DNA of 33,320 nt. Origin: Lachnospiraceae bacterium (GTDB lineage Bacteria; Bacillota; Clostridia; Lachnospirales; Lachnospiraceae). The stretch spans positions 1 through 33,320 of the forward strand of contig JAEEOJ010000069.1 of NCBI GenBank assembly GCA_016284175.1, given 5' to 3'. The position numbers and the translations under genes are program-made. A model generated the notes under the pieces. That model made no database searches. It saw only the letters and a list, made by a program, of their open reading frames with translations, and had not been told where the DNA came from. Below, piece by piece: positions 16,472 to 23,556 of the stretch (position 1 is its first letter; every line of letters starts with the position of its first letter).

Positions 16472-17254
16472 ATGAACACAGCATTAACAATCGCCGGAAG
16501 CGATTCCAGCGGAGGCGCCGGTATACAGGCAGATATCAAGACAATGACGGCTAACGGCGTATATGCCATGTCGGCTATCACTGCTTTAACTGCACAGAAT
16601 ACTACCGGCGTTACAGGAATAATGGAGGTGACGCCGGAATTTTTATCCCTCCAGCTTGAAGCGATATTCACGGATATTTATCCCGATGCAGTCAAAACCG
16701 GAATGGTTTCATCCGGCTACCTTATCAAAACAATTTCATCAACGCTTAAGAAGTACAACGCCAAAAACATCGTTGTCGATCCCGTAATGGTAGCAACAAG
16801 CGGAGCCAAACTAATTAGCGACGAAGCCATTGAAATTTTAAAGGCAGAGCTTCTTCCACTTGCAACCGTTATTACACCCAATATTCCCGAGGCCGAAGTT
16901 TTATCAGGGATGACGATTAAAAACGAAGAAGACATGATAGCAGCAGCCAAGGCAATATATGAAAAGTTTAACTGCAATGTGCTTTTAAAAGGCGGTCATC
17001 AGATAAATGATGCAAACGATCTTTTATACCGGGACGGCGGATACGTTTGGTTTAAGGGTAAAAGAATCGACAATCCGAATACACACGGCACGGGCTGCAC
17101 ACTTTCGTCTGCGATTGCCTCCAATCTGGCAAAGGGTGAAAACCTTGACGATGCGGTAAAACATGCAAAGGAATATATTTCAGGTGCATTGGCCGCAATG
17201 CTTGATTTGGGCAAAGGCAGTGGTCCCCTGGCTCACTGCTACACATTATTATGA
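16472..17254 (+). CDS. thiD: Hydroxymethylpyrimidine/phosphomethylpyrimidine kinase
   Basis: 260-residue ribokinase-fold enzyme that phosphorylates HMP to HMP-P and then HMP-PP for ThiE. The start is diagnostic: ALTIAGSDSSGGAGIQADIK. Further segments are NGVYAMSAITALTAQNT, VVDPVMVATSGAKL, TPNIPEAEVLSG, NVLLKGGHQ and NTHGTGCTLSSAIASNLAKG, with Cys209 in the anion hole. AAGAAGGTAA precedes the ATG. It lies 96 bases after the HAD gene with a GC-rich hairpin between them, and is followed by a micro-ORF and tenA. Pyridoxal kinase activity, seen in some ThiD proteins, cannot be excluded. Confidence 0.95.
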   Translation: MNTALTIAGSDSSGGAGIQADIKTMTANGVYAMSAITALTAQNTTGVTGIMEVTPEFLSLQLEAIFTDIYPDAVKTGMVSSGYLIKTISSTLKKYNAKNIVVDPVMVATSGAKLISDEAIEILKAELLPLATVITPNIPEAEVLSGMTIKNEEDMIAAAKAIYEKFNCNVLLKGGHQINDANDLLYRDGGYVWFKGKRIDNPNTHGTGCTLSSAIASNLAKGENLDDAVKHAKEYISGALAAMLDLGKGSGPLAHCYTLL

Positions 17255-17274
17255 CTTGATAAGGAGAACTGAAA

Positions 17275-17334
17275 ATGGAAAAACAGAAATGTGACTGATG
17301 CGGAGGATATGTTGCAATAATAGCCGAGAAGTAA
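17275..17334 (+). other. Micro-ORF with in-frame TGA between thiD and tenA
   Basis: An AAGGAGA site at 17261-17267 and an ATG at 17275 open a seven-codon frame, MEKQKCD, ending at TGA (17296-17298). Read through the TGA, the frame continues CGGYVAIIAEK to a TAA at 17332-17334, giving a Cys-x-x-Cys arrangement. The TGA overlaps an ATG (17298) that is in frame with tenA, so ribosomes could be handed on. It may be a decayed small gene, a leader peptide coupling translation into tenA, or chance. I see no strong hairpin after the TGA that would argue for selenocysteine. Confidence 0.3.
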
Positions 17335-17348
17335 AAAGGAGTAATTTC

Positions 17349-17999
17349 ATGAAAATATCAGATATTCTTTTATCAAACATAAAACCGCTTTGGGATGAAG
17401 CGGCAGATAAAAATTTTGTGATTCAAATGGCTGAAGGCACGCTTGATATTAATTCTTTTAAAAAGTATATGATTCAGGATTATCTTTATTTGTTTGATTA
17501 TATTGAGATCCTAAAAGATATAAAAGCATTATCAAAGAATGACGATATATCGGAATTTCTGGAAGCGACCATCCGCGAAGTCGAAGAAGAGTTAAAAAGA
17601 GTGCATATTCCCAATATGGAAAAGCTGGGAATAAAGGTCGTCGATATACAAAAGTCCGTGCAAAACGAAGTATTTAAAGAATATGTTTCTTATATGAAAT
17701 CATGTGCGGAAGAATACGGAATGATTGCAGGTCTTATATCACTTTTGCAGTGTTCGTGGTGCTATGCATATATCGCAAAAAAAGTATGTGAAAAGTATTC
17801 AGAGGAGATTGAAAAATCATCTTATAAGAACTGGTTTGAAGCATACACATGTAAAGCTTATATCGACGCCAATCAGACATGGATTGATGTCGTCGACAGG
17901 GAATGCATGAATATCGATAAAACCGATAGTGACAAAATGATTGAAATATTCAAAGAATGTGCCGTATATGAGAATAAAATCTGGGATTCTTTATTATAA
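17349..17999 (+). CDS. tenA: TenA family thiaminase II (aminopyrimidine aminohydrolase)
   Basis: 216-residue all-helical TenA/PQQC-fold protein. TenA hydrolyses aminopyrimidine from degraded thiamine to HMP, which ThiD can phosphorylate. The open frame reaches back to 17298, but AAAAGGAG just before the ATG at 17349 decides the start. With this numbering the LLQCSWCY motif puts the nucleophile at Cys135, as in B. subtilis TenA, and YENKIWDSLL supplies Glu208 near the family's Glu205. The conserved opening (LLSNIKPLWDEAADKNFV) and QDYLYLFDYIEIL support the family. It is the last gene of the riboswitch operon, before the hairpin at 18013-18043. Confidence 0.93.
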   Translation: MKISDILLSNIKPLWDEAADKNFVIQMAEGTLDINSFKKYMIQDYLYLFDYIEILKDIKALSKNDDISEFLEATIREVEEELKRVHIPNMEKLGIKVVDIQKSVQNEVFKEYVSYMKSCAEEYGMIAGLISLLQCSWCYAYIAKKVCEKYSEEIEKSSYKNWFEAYTCKAYIDANQTWIDVVDRECMNIDKTDSDKMIEIFKECAVYENKIWDSLL

Positions 18000-18012
18000 G
18001 GGCGAAAAATAG

Positions 18013-18043
18013 TGGGAGCCGTGAGCTGTTCCATAGGCTCCCA
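18013..18043 (+). terminator. Hairpin at end of thiamine operon
   Basis: TGGGAGCC (18013-18020) pairs with GGCTCCCA (18036-18043), an 8-bp perfect stem with a 15-base loop, 13 bases after the tenA stop. The T run is weak (AGTTTAATCTT), so termination may be partial. It ends ten bases before the -35 box of the tRNA promoter. Confidence 0.6.
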
Positions 18044-18052
18044 AGTTTAATC

Positions 18053-18081
18053 TTGACATTTGGGATAGCATACGATACAAT
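18053..18081 (+). promoter_or_regulatory. Promoter of tRNA-Arg
   Basis: TTGACA (18053-18058), exactly 17 bases, then TACAAT (18076-18081). The -35 box is perfect and the -10 box matches five of six. It lies 19 bases upstream of the mature 5' end of the tRNA, so the leader would be about 12 bases. This is the strongest promoter seen in the window. Confidence 0.88.
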
Positions 18082-18100
18082 ATCTTTTGCGTTTAAAAAT

Positions 18101-18174
18101 GTGCATTTAGCTCAGCTGGATAGAGCGTTTGGCTACGGACCAAAAGGTCGGGGGTTCGAATCCTCTAATGCACG
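18101..18174 (+). tRNA. tRNA-Arg (anticodon ACG)
   Basis: 74-base cloverleaf. Acceptor stem GTGCATT pairs fully with AATGCAC; D stem GCTC/GAGC with AGCTGGATA; anticodon stem TTTGG/CCAAA around loop CTACGGA, giving anticodon ACG; T arm GGGGG-TTCGAAT-CCTCT with two G-T wobbles. The discriminator base is G and CCA is not encoded. The wobble A34 would normally be deaminated to inosine by TadA to read CGU, CGC and CGA. Own promoter upstream and strong terminator downstream. Confidence 0.96.
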
Positions 18175-18182
18175 GATTAAGG

Positions 18183-18216
18183 AAAAACAGCAGGATGTTA
18201 AATCCTGCTGTTTTTT
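18183..18216 (+). terminator. Intrinsic terminator of tRNA-Arg
   Basis: ACAGCAGGAT (18187-18196) pairs with ATCCTGCTGT (18202-18211), loop GTTAA, followed by six T residues to 18216. The flanking A run and T run extend the pairing. A textbook Rho-independent terminator nine bases after the tRNA. Confidence 0.95.
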
Positions 18217-18244
18217 CTTGAGCCGTGCATTATTTCCCAAAGAG

Positions 18245-18277
18245 AAAGAGTGATGCCAGGGGAGCATCACTCTTTTT
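18245..18277. terminator. Second, probably bidirectional terminator
   Basis: AAAGAGTGATGC (18245-18256) pairs perfectly with GCATCACTCTTT (18264-18275), a 12-bp stem with a 7-base loop and T-rich sequence on both outgoing strands. It lies between the + strand tRNA and the convergent minus-strand VWA gene, 50 bases past the latter's stop, so it probably ends the minus transcript and backs up the tRNA terminator. Confidence 0.9.
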
Positions 18278-18327
18278 GGAAAGGGGAACGATTGTCGTTC
18301 GTATATAATCACAGTCGAAGCAGGAGA

Positions 18328-20022
18328 TTAAAGGTTTACTTTGTCGACGAGAGTGGCGAATTCACGGCGATACTCGTCTTTTAAGGGGATTGTGTTAAGT
18401 TCTTCGACTATGTGATCTAAACTGCCGTCAGCGACAAATTCGCTGTTTCTTGCAACCATTGCAAATTCTGCCACAGCTGCTGAGAAGATGAAATCTTCCG
18501 AAGGCTTGTCGGTGTAGTATTTTGAACCGATTTCGTATTCAAGGAGCTTGGATTCGTCTTCATCGGGCTCTTTGTAACGAACGGAAAGTGTAAGCCAGTC
18601 GTTTGATTTTAATGCTTCTTCGGTAAGGTTGCTATTTTGGTATTTAAGGTCTTTGCCGTTGTCTGTGTTTTCTTCTGTTGTGGGAACGATTTCGTAAAGG
18701 ACTGTTACAGAATGTCCTGCACCGATTTCGCCCGCATCCTTTGTATCATCATCAAAATCTTCGTTGTTAAGTGCACGGTTTTCGTAGCCGATAAGTCTGT
18801 ATTCTGAAACGTACTTGGGGTTGAATTCAACCTGGAACTTAACGTCCTTTGCTACTGTAAGCATGTTGGCTCCGAGTTCTTCAACGAGTACTTTCTTTGC
18901 TTCGTGTAATGTGTCGATATATGCGTAATTTCCGTTGCCGTCATCTGCAAGAGTTTCCATTCTTGTGTCTGAATAGTTGTACATACCGTATCCTAAAACT
19001 GAAAGGTAGATACCCTTTTTAGCCTTTTCCTGAATCTGCTTTGAAAGGTCACTTGCAGAAGATTTTCCTACGTTGAAATCGCCGTCTGATGCGATGATGA
19101 CTCTGTTGTTTCCGTTCTTAATGAAGTTGGCTTCGGCAACTCTGTAGGCTTCGTCAATACCGCCTGTACCGTTCGTGGAACCGCCTGCTCTTAAGGAATC
19201 AAGTGCGTCTAAGATTTTATCTTTTCTGTCGCCGCTTACACCTTCAAGTACAACATCGACACCGCTAGCGTAAGTTACGATTGATACGGTATCTTTTTCG
19301 GATAAATTGTCAATTAAGAGTGAGAATGATTCCTTTACCAGAGGAAGCTTGTTTTCGTCGCTCATTGATCCGGAAACATCTACAAGAAGTACGATATTTG
19401 AATCGGGTGTTTCCGAAAAATCAATTGCTTCAGTCTGAAGTCCGAGGTGTAAAAGCTTATGTTCGCTGTTCCAGGGACAGGTTGATATTTCAGCGTTTAC
19501 TCCGAAAGGATCGTTTCCTTCGGGACCGTCGTAATTATATGTAAAATAATTAATCATTTCTTCGGCTCTTACCGCGCCTGCGGGAATTTCTTTAAGAGTA
19601 TAGCCGTTATTGATAAGTCTTCTTAAATTCGAATATGAAGCTGAGTCAACATCTGCCGCAAAAGTGGATAAAGGAGAAGTTGAAACATCTTTAAAAACGT
19701 TTTCTCTTATGCTGTCATATTCTTCCGTATTCCAGTTAATTCCGTCTTCGGGTACTCCCCAGAATTCGTCTGCAGCGACAAGTCCGTCATAATTTTCTGC
19801 TTCTACCGCATATGAAAGAGTTGCGTTAGCGGTTTTGGAATAGCTGTTGGTATAATCGATATATTCCATGGGTGCTGTGTCAACTGCGGTTGTTGCGGGC
19901 TCCGATGCAACGGTGGTATAGTCTTCAGTAGTCGTTGTTGCAACATTAGCCGGACCACATGCTGCAAGAGATAAAAGAGTAGTTGAAGCGATAATACTTC
20001 TTAAAACAGTTTTTCTTTTCAT
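18328..20022 (-). CDS. VWA-domain lipoprotein (YfbK-like)
   Basis: 564 residues, the only minus-strand gene here. The open frame reaches 20088, but on the minus strand GGAGG (20034-20030) is seven bases from the ATG at 20022, which decides the start. The signal peptide ends in lipobox LAAC with Cys22, so it is anchored outside the cell. A Thr-rich linker leads to the YfbK-type N-terminal domain (PLSTFAADVDSASYSNLRRL, GAVRAEEMINYFTYNY). The VWA domain has an intact MIDAS motif, LLVDVSGSMSDEN, and IIASDGDFNVG. The C-terminal part matches the family's extra domain (VKFQVEFNPKYVSEYRLIGY). Its binding partner is unknown. Confidence 0.9.
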   Translation of the reverse strand: MKRKTVLRSIIASTTLLSLAACGPANVATTTTEDYTTVASEPATTAVDTAPMEYIDYTNSYSKTANATLSYAVEAENYDGLVAADEFWGVPEDGINWNTEEYDSIRENVFKDVSTSPLSTFAADVDSASYSNLRRLINNGYTLKEIPAGAVRAEEMINYFTYNYDGPEGNDPFGVNAEISTCPWNSEHKLLHLGLQTEAIDFSETPDSNIVLLVDVSGSMSDENKLPLVKESFSLLIDNLSEKDTVSIVTYASGVDVVLEGVSGDRKDKILDALDSLRAGGSTNGTGGIDEAYRVAEANFIKNGNNRVIIASDGDFNVGKSSASDLSKQIQEKAKKGIYLSVLGYGMYNYSDTRMETLADDGNGNYAYIDTLHEAKKVLVEELGANMLTVAKDVKFQVEFNPKYVSEYRLIGYENRALNNEDFDDDTKDAGEIGAGHSVTVLYEIVPTTEENTDNGKDLKYQNSNLTEEALKSNDWLTLSVRYKEPDEDESKLLEYEIGSKYYTDKPSEDFIFSAAVAEFAMVARNSEFVADGSLDHIVEELNTIPLKDEYRREFATLVDKVNL

Positions 20023-20133
20023 AATCATTCCTCCGTTTTTTGCTATTGTTAATTTGTTTTTCAGATCTTTTTTTCCATTGTTTTTCATCGTTTACATTTC
20101 ATATACGGATTCACCGTAAAAGATTTATGGGGA

Positions 20134-20151
20134 TTTTTTAAAAAATTTTTT
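20134..20151. promoter_or_regulatory. T6-A6-T6 tract, possible UP element
   Basis: Six T, six A and six T in a row, in the 202-base divergent spacer between the VWA gene (start 20022, minus) and the cysteine-rich gene (20225, plus). A6T6 is a rigid, bending-prone tract. It ends seven bases before the -35 box at 20159, the location of an RNA polymerase alpha-subunit UP element. Confidence 0.4.
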
Positions 20152-20158
20152 AAGAGAC

Positions 20159-20187
20159 TTGAGGAAATTTGAATTTTGTCTGATAAT
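20159..20187 (+). promoter_or_regulatory. Candidate promoter for cysteine-rich protein gene
   Basis: TTGAGG (20159-20164), 17-base spacer, GATAAT (20182-20187), with the T6-A6-T6 tract just upstream. It would start transcription near 20194, about 30 bases before the ATG at 20225. The -35 box is moderate and the -10 box good. Confidence 0.5.
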
Positions 20188-20224
20188 TAGGGAAGAATTA
20201 AGAAAAATAAACAGGTAAAAATAT

Positions 20225-20464
20225 ATGGAAAACTCATATAAATTTTTTAAGAATACGGCATGTGAATATTATCCCTGTCATAAGGGAATAGATGAAATAA
20301 ACTGTCTTTTCTGCTACTGTCCGCTGTACAGACTTAAAGACTGTCCCGGAAACCCGGAGTTTAAGCAGAAAGGCGATAAGACCATAAAGGTTTGTACGAA
20401 CTGTACTTTCCCTCACCGGGCCGAAAATTATGCGAAAATAAATGATATTTTAAAGAATATGTAA
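20225..20464 (+). CDS. Cysteine-rich small-domain metal-binding protein
   Basis: 79 residues, no signal peptide, presumably cytoplasmic. Eight cysteines and paired histidines are arranged as CEYYPCHKG, NCLFCYCPLY, DCPGNP and VCTNCTFPHR, the pattern of the Cys_rich_small domain, sometimes found alone and sometimes fused to cobinamide or radical-SAM related proteins. Zinc or iron-sulfur binding is likely. No cobalamin genes are nearby. The ribosome site is weak (AGGT), and the gene has its own candidate promoter and a terminator-like hairpin downstream. Confidence 0.85.
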   Translation: MENSYKFFKNTACEYYPCHKGIDEINCLFCYCPLYRLKDCPGNPEFKQKGDKTIKVCTNCTFPHRAENYAKINDILKNM

Positions 20465-20501
20465 GTGCCTCTAAAAAATGTTTTAAGAAGCCCTGCAAAT
20501 C

Positions 20502-20530
20502 TTGTGCCTTTGCCCCTAAAATGATATAAT
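20502..20530 (+). promoter_or_regulatory. Candidate promoter of the large lipoprotein gene
   Basis: TTGTGC (20502-20507), 17-base spacer, TATAAT (20525-20530), with an extended -10 TG at 20522-20523. The -10 box is perfect. Transcription would begin near 20537, leaving a 5' leader of about 92 bases that includes GCATTTTT (20544-20551) and its complement AAAAATGC (20564-20571). Confidence 0.65.
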
Positions 20531-20560
20531 TTATGGGTTAAGGGCATTTTTATTTTTTAT
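20511..20560 (+). terminator. Terminator-like hairpin overlapping a promoter
   Basis: TGCCC (20511-20515) pairs with GGGCA (20542-20546), extended by TAA/TTA across one mismatch, followed by a T-rich run to about 20559. It could end the cysteine-rich gene's transcript. The long loop contains the TATAAT of the next gene's promoter, so the two signals share the same bases. Confidence 0.45.
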
Positions 20561-20628
20561 ATGAAAAATGCATAAATAATCAGATGGATATTTAATATAT
20601 TAATCATATGCAAGAGGGAGAATTCAAT

Positions 20629-22104
20629 ATGATTTCAGGCAATTCAAAAAAGGGATTTAAAAGCTTTGCGGCTAAAGGTATTGCAACACTTTCCATGGTT
20701 ACGCTTTTGTTTACTTCCGGATGTACTTTAGGCGGTTCAAATTTTTCCGCAATCGATAAAGATGTCAATACCAATTATCAGGCAAAACTGGTCCCTTCAA
20801 CAGATAAGGAAACCATCGATAACGGTACGGATTCACAGATAACATTTCCGGATGGCACAGACAACCAGAACTTAAATATCGACAACGGTACGGATACAAC
20901 AGACAGCGGAAACGTCATTGGGGGCGGTAAACCCATTATTCCGGGCGGATTTTTATGCGTTGATAACTGTGGATTTGAAGTATACAATTCAAATTCGTTT
21001 GCAAACCGTGCCCAGGGTGTTTACAAAATAGTTTCCGACGGCAGAGTAGAAGAATATATTGAGTTCTACAATGTAAACGACAATCTTTATGCTTTTTATT
21101 CGGGCAACGGATACGGCGGTATGGAATTCTTTACCGACGATCGTTCGGGATTTGCTTCCGAATACGCCAACAGCATGAGAGTTAAGATACTTTCTTTCTC
21201 AGGTTTGACGAATAACGGAAATTATATTTCGAACGGCAAACCCGCAGAAATGGATATGACATTTACCGAAGACGGTATTGAATTTACCAATTATGATACA
21301 TCTTCGGGTGATACATTATTTGCTCCTTCAGAAGTTAAGCTTGAAAGAATCACCGGCGAAATGGGTTACCTGGACGGATTTGCTTATATGGATGACGAAT
21401 ATTCGGCCAAGCTTCTCTGCGAAGATCTTGATATTGAGACAACCGATATTCCCGAAGAAATTTTAGGCGGCTGGATTCTTTTAGGAGATCTCGAGAGCGG
21501 AATAGCTTTTGAGTTTACCGAAGAGGGTTATGTTCAGGCATATCTTAAAAACTACAATACCGAAGTTTCATTCTTAAGAGGTACTTATGCAGTCGGCAAG
21601 GAAAAGGTTAACGGCGGAACAAATATCTACATGAATATTGTTTATTTCGGTATGGGACAGGGACTTCCCTTCAACCTCTGTTACGAAATGGAAGACGGTA
21701 ACCTTACGCTCGTAAAAGGCAATTCAAAATACGGCGAAGATGTTGCATGGGAAGGCGCCATGTTTATTCCTTACGAAATGAGTAATATTCAGAGACAGAA
21801 TTTTGACGGTGTGGCTGCGATTTCTCAGGGTTCGGTTTACGGAACCTATGTTTCCGATGACGGACAGATGCTTCTTTTGACCGAAGGAGATTATTTCTAC
21901 CTTTATAAAACCATAGATCTTGATGTCGTTTCGGATTTTGTGGAAGGTCATTTTGAATCAACTCCCGGAAGTCTTGAACTCTACGAACTTGACTATGTGG
22001 ACGGAAATGACATTTATTACGGATTTATAGCTTTGATGGATCAGGACAATCTGTCTTTGACCATAAAAGAAACAGGTGAAACAATAGATTTTACACGTTA
22101 TTGA
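20629..22104 (+). CDS. Large predicted lipoprotein of unknown function
   Basis: 491 residues. The frame is open from an ATG at 20608, but GAGGGAG at 20614-20620 is eight bases from the ATG at 20629, the preferred start. The signal peptide ends in FTSGC with Cys32 as lipid anchor. Residues about 45-95 form a low-complexity Asp/Asn/Gly/Thr linker with three near repeats of DNGTD/DGTD. Two beta-rich segments follow that resemble each other in outline (GGWILLGDLESGIAFEFTEE and GTYVSDDGQMLLLTEGDYFY), suggesting repeated lipocalin-like or beta-sandwich units. I do not recognise a family. It lies 12 bases upstream of alr and probably shares its transcript. Confidence 0.8.
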   Translation: MISGNSKKGFKSFAAKGIATLSMVTLLFTSGCTLGGSNFSAIDKDVNTNYQAKLVPSTDKETIDNGTDSQITFPDGTDNQNLNIDNGTDTTDSGNVIGGGKPIIPGGFLCVDNCGFEVYNSNSFANRAQGVYKIVSDGRVEEYIEFYNVNDNLYAFYSGNGYGGMEFFTDDRSGFASEYANSMRVKILSFSGLTNNGNYISNGKPAEMDMTFTEDGIEFTNYDTSSGDTLFAPSEVKLERITGEMGYLDGFAYMDDEYSAKLLCEDLDIETTDIPEEILGGWILLGDLESGIAFEFTEEGYVQAYLKNYNTEVSFLRGTYAVGKEKVNGGTNIYMNIVYFGMGQGLPFNLCYEMEDGNLTLVKGNSKYGEDVAWEGAMFIPYEMSNIQRQNFDGVAAISQGSVYGTYVSDDGQMLLLTEGDYFYLYKTIDLDVVSDFVEGHFESTPGSLELYELDYVDGNDIYYGFIALMDQDNLSLTIKETGETIDFTRY

Positions 22105-22116
22105 TACGGAGTAATC

Positions 22117-23286
22117 ATGGAATCAACTTTAAGAAGAACGTGGTCTGAGATTAATCTTGACTCGTTAAAATTCAACTACAACATTATACGTAAAAAAATC
22201 GGCGACAACGTAAAATTCTTAGGCGTGGTTAAGGCTGATGCCTACGGACACGGCTCAATCAACGTAGCCAAAACGCTTGAAGAAATCGGTGCGGATTATC
22301 TGGCTGTCAGCAGTATCGACGAGGCAATGGAGTTAAGGGTAAACGGCATTAAAATGCCTATACTTATTTTAGGACATACTCCGAGAGAGCAGGTAGACAG
22401 GCTTATCGAATACGATATCACTCAGGCTGTAACCTGCAGAGCCAAAGCTGTTGAATATTCCGAAGAAGCTGTTAAGCTTGGCAAGACTTTAAAGATACAT
22501 ATAAAAGTCGACACCGGAATGTCCAGACTCGGTTATCTCTGCGAGGGCAATTATTTTGACAACGGCATAAAAGGAATCTGCGAAGCTCTTAATATGCAGG
22601 GACTTTATGCTGAAGGCATCTTTACACACTTTGCTGTATCTGATGAGCCGGGCGATGAAGCTTATGAATACACCATGCATCAGTTTAAGCTTTTTAAGGA
22701 TGTATGCGCTGAAGTAGAAAGAAGAGCGGGCAGACGTTTTGAAATTAAGCACTGTGCCAATACAGGCGCTGTCGCAAGATACCCCGAGACATATCTTGAT
22801 ATGGTTCGCCCCGGACTTCTTTTATACGGTTACGGTGAATTTGCAAAAGAAATGGGTCTTAAGCCCGTTATGACTTTAAAGACCACGGTTTCAACGATTA
22901 AGATTTATCCCGAAGGAACTAAGATAAGCTACGGCGGTATTTATACTACGGATAAGACCACGCGAATCGGCGTGCTTCCTTACGGATATGCAGATGGTTT
23001 CTTCAGATGTCTTTCAAATAAGTGCAAGCTCTACACCGTGGACGGACCTGCGTGCGTCAGAGGAAAAATATGCATGGATATGTGTATGCTTGACATCACG
23101 GACATGATGAATGTTGAGGTCGGAAGCGAAGTCGAAATTTTCGGCGAGAAAAATCCGATTGAGGATCTCTGCGAAATTGCAAACACAATTCCGTATGAAT
23201 TGACCTGTGCTGTAAGCAAGAGAGTTCCGAGAAAATATATCAAGGACGGCGAAGTCTTTGAGCAGGAACTGATGCTCAGAATGTAG
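22117..23286 (+). CDS. alr: Alanine racemase
   Basis: 389-residue PLP enzyme that makes D-alanine for peptidoglycan. The N-terminal barrel shows RTWSEINLDSLKFNYN, the PLP lysine in VVKADAYGHG (Lys39), and HIKVDTGMSRLGY. HCANTGAVARYP and DMVRPGLLLYG follow. The C-terminal beta domain supplies the catalytic tyrosine in ISYGGIY (Tyr272), then VLPYGYADGF and GKICMDMCMLDIT. Length is normal. ACGGAGT precedes the ATG. The only peptidoglycan gene in the window, it follows the large lipoprotein gene. Confidence 0.95.
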   Translation: MESTLRRTWSEINLDSLKFNYNIIRKKIGDNVKFLGVVKADAYGHGSINVAKTLEEIGADYLAVSSIDEAMELRVNGIKMPILILGHTPREQVDRLIEYDITQAVTCRAKAVEYSEEAVKLGKTLKIHIKVDTGMSRLGYLCEGNYFDNGIKGICEALNMQGLYAEGIFTHFAVSDEPGDEAYEYTMHQFKLFKDVCAEVERRAGRRFEIKHCANTGAVARYPETYLDMVRPGLLLYGYGEFAKEMGLKPVMTLKTTVSTIKIYPEGTKISYGGIYTTDKTTRIGVLPYGYADGFFRCLSNKCKLYTVDGPACVRGKICMDMCMLDITDMMNVEVGSEVEIFGEKNPIEDLCEIANTIPYELTCAVSKRVPRKYIKDGEVFEQELMLRM

Positions 23287-23314
23287 ATTTTTCTCATAAA
23301 AGAAAGGAACTAAA

Positions 23315-23518
23315 ATGTTTAGAATAAACGAAAACACCAGAATAGGCGAACTTCTTCGTGCGTGTCCCGAGGCAGCAGGAATCTTACAGGAGATGGGTAT
23401 GCATTGCCCCGGCTGTCCTTCGGCACAAAATGAGACTTTAGAAGAAGCATGCATGGTTCACGATATGGATGTGGACAGTCTCATAGAAGATCTTAAGGGA
23501 TTTTTGGAAAACATGTAA
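23315..23518 (+). CDS. DUF1858 redox-disulfide domain protein
   Basis: 67 residues, one DUF1858 domain: NTRIGELLRACPEAAGILQEM, then GMHCPGCPSAQNETLEEAC. The HCPGCP pair is the candidate redox disulfide or metal site. Such proteins are often linked to hybrid-cluster proteins and described as hybrid-cluster-associated disulfide domains; no hybrid-cluster gene is visible here. AAAGGAAC precedes the ATG. It stands between alr and adeC. Function is not established. Confidence 0.87.
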   Translation: MFRINENTRIGELLRACPEAAGILQEMGMHCPGCPSAQNETLEEACMVHDMDVDSLIEDLKGFLENM

Positions 23519-23556
23519 TTACAAATCTGTATATGCAGATTTAATGAGGCCGGGTT

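Noticed and set aside
18053-18253. A 66-codon + strand open frame over the tRNA
   Set aside because: It runs through the promoter, the tRNA-Arg cloverleaf and its terminator, and has no ribosome site; it is a shadow of the RNA gene.
23523-23542. AAATCTG/CAGATTT hairpin before adeC as a terminator or riboswitch
   Set aside because: A 7-bp stem with no T tract and no aptamer-like context; may be chance in AT-rich sequence.
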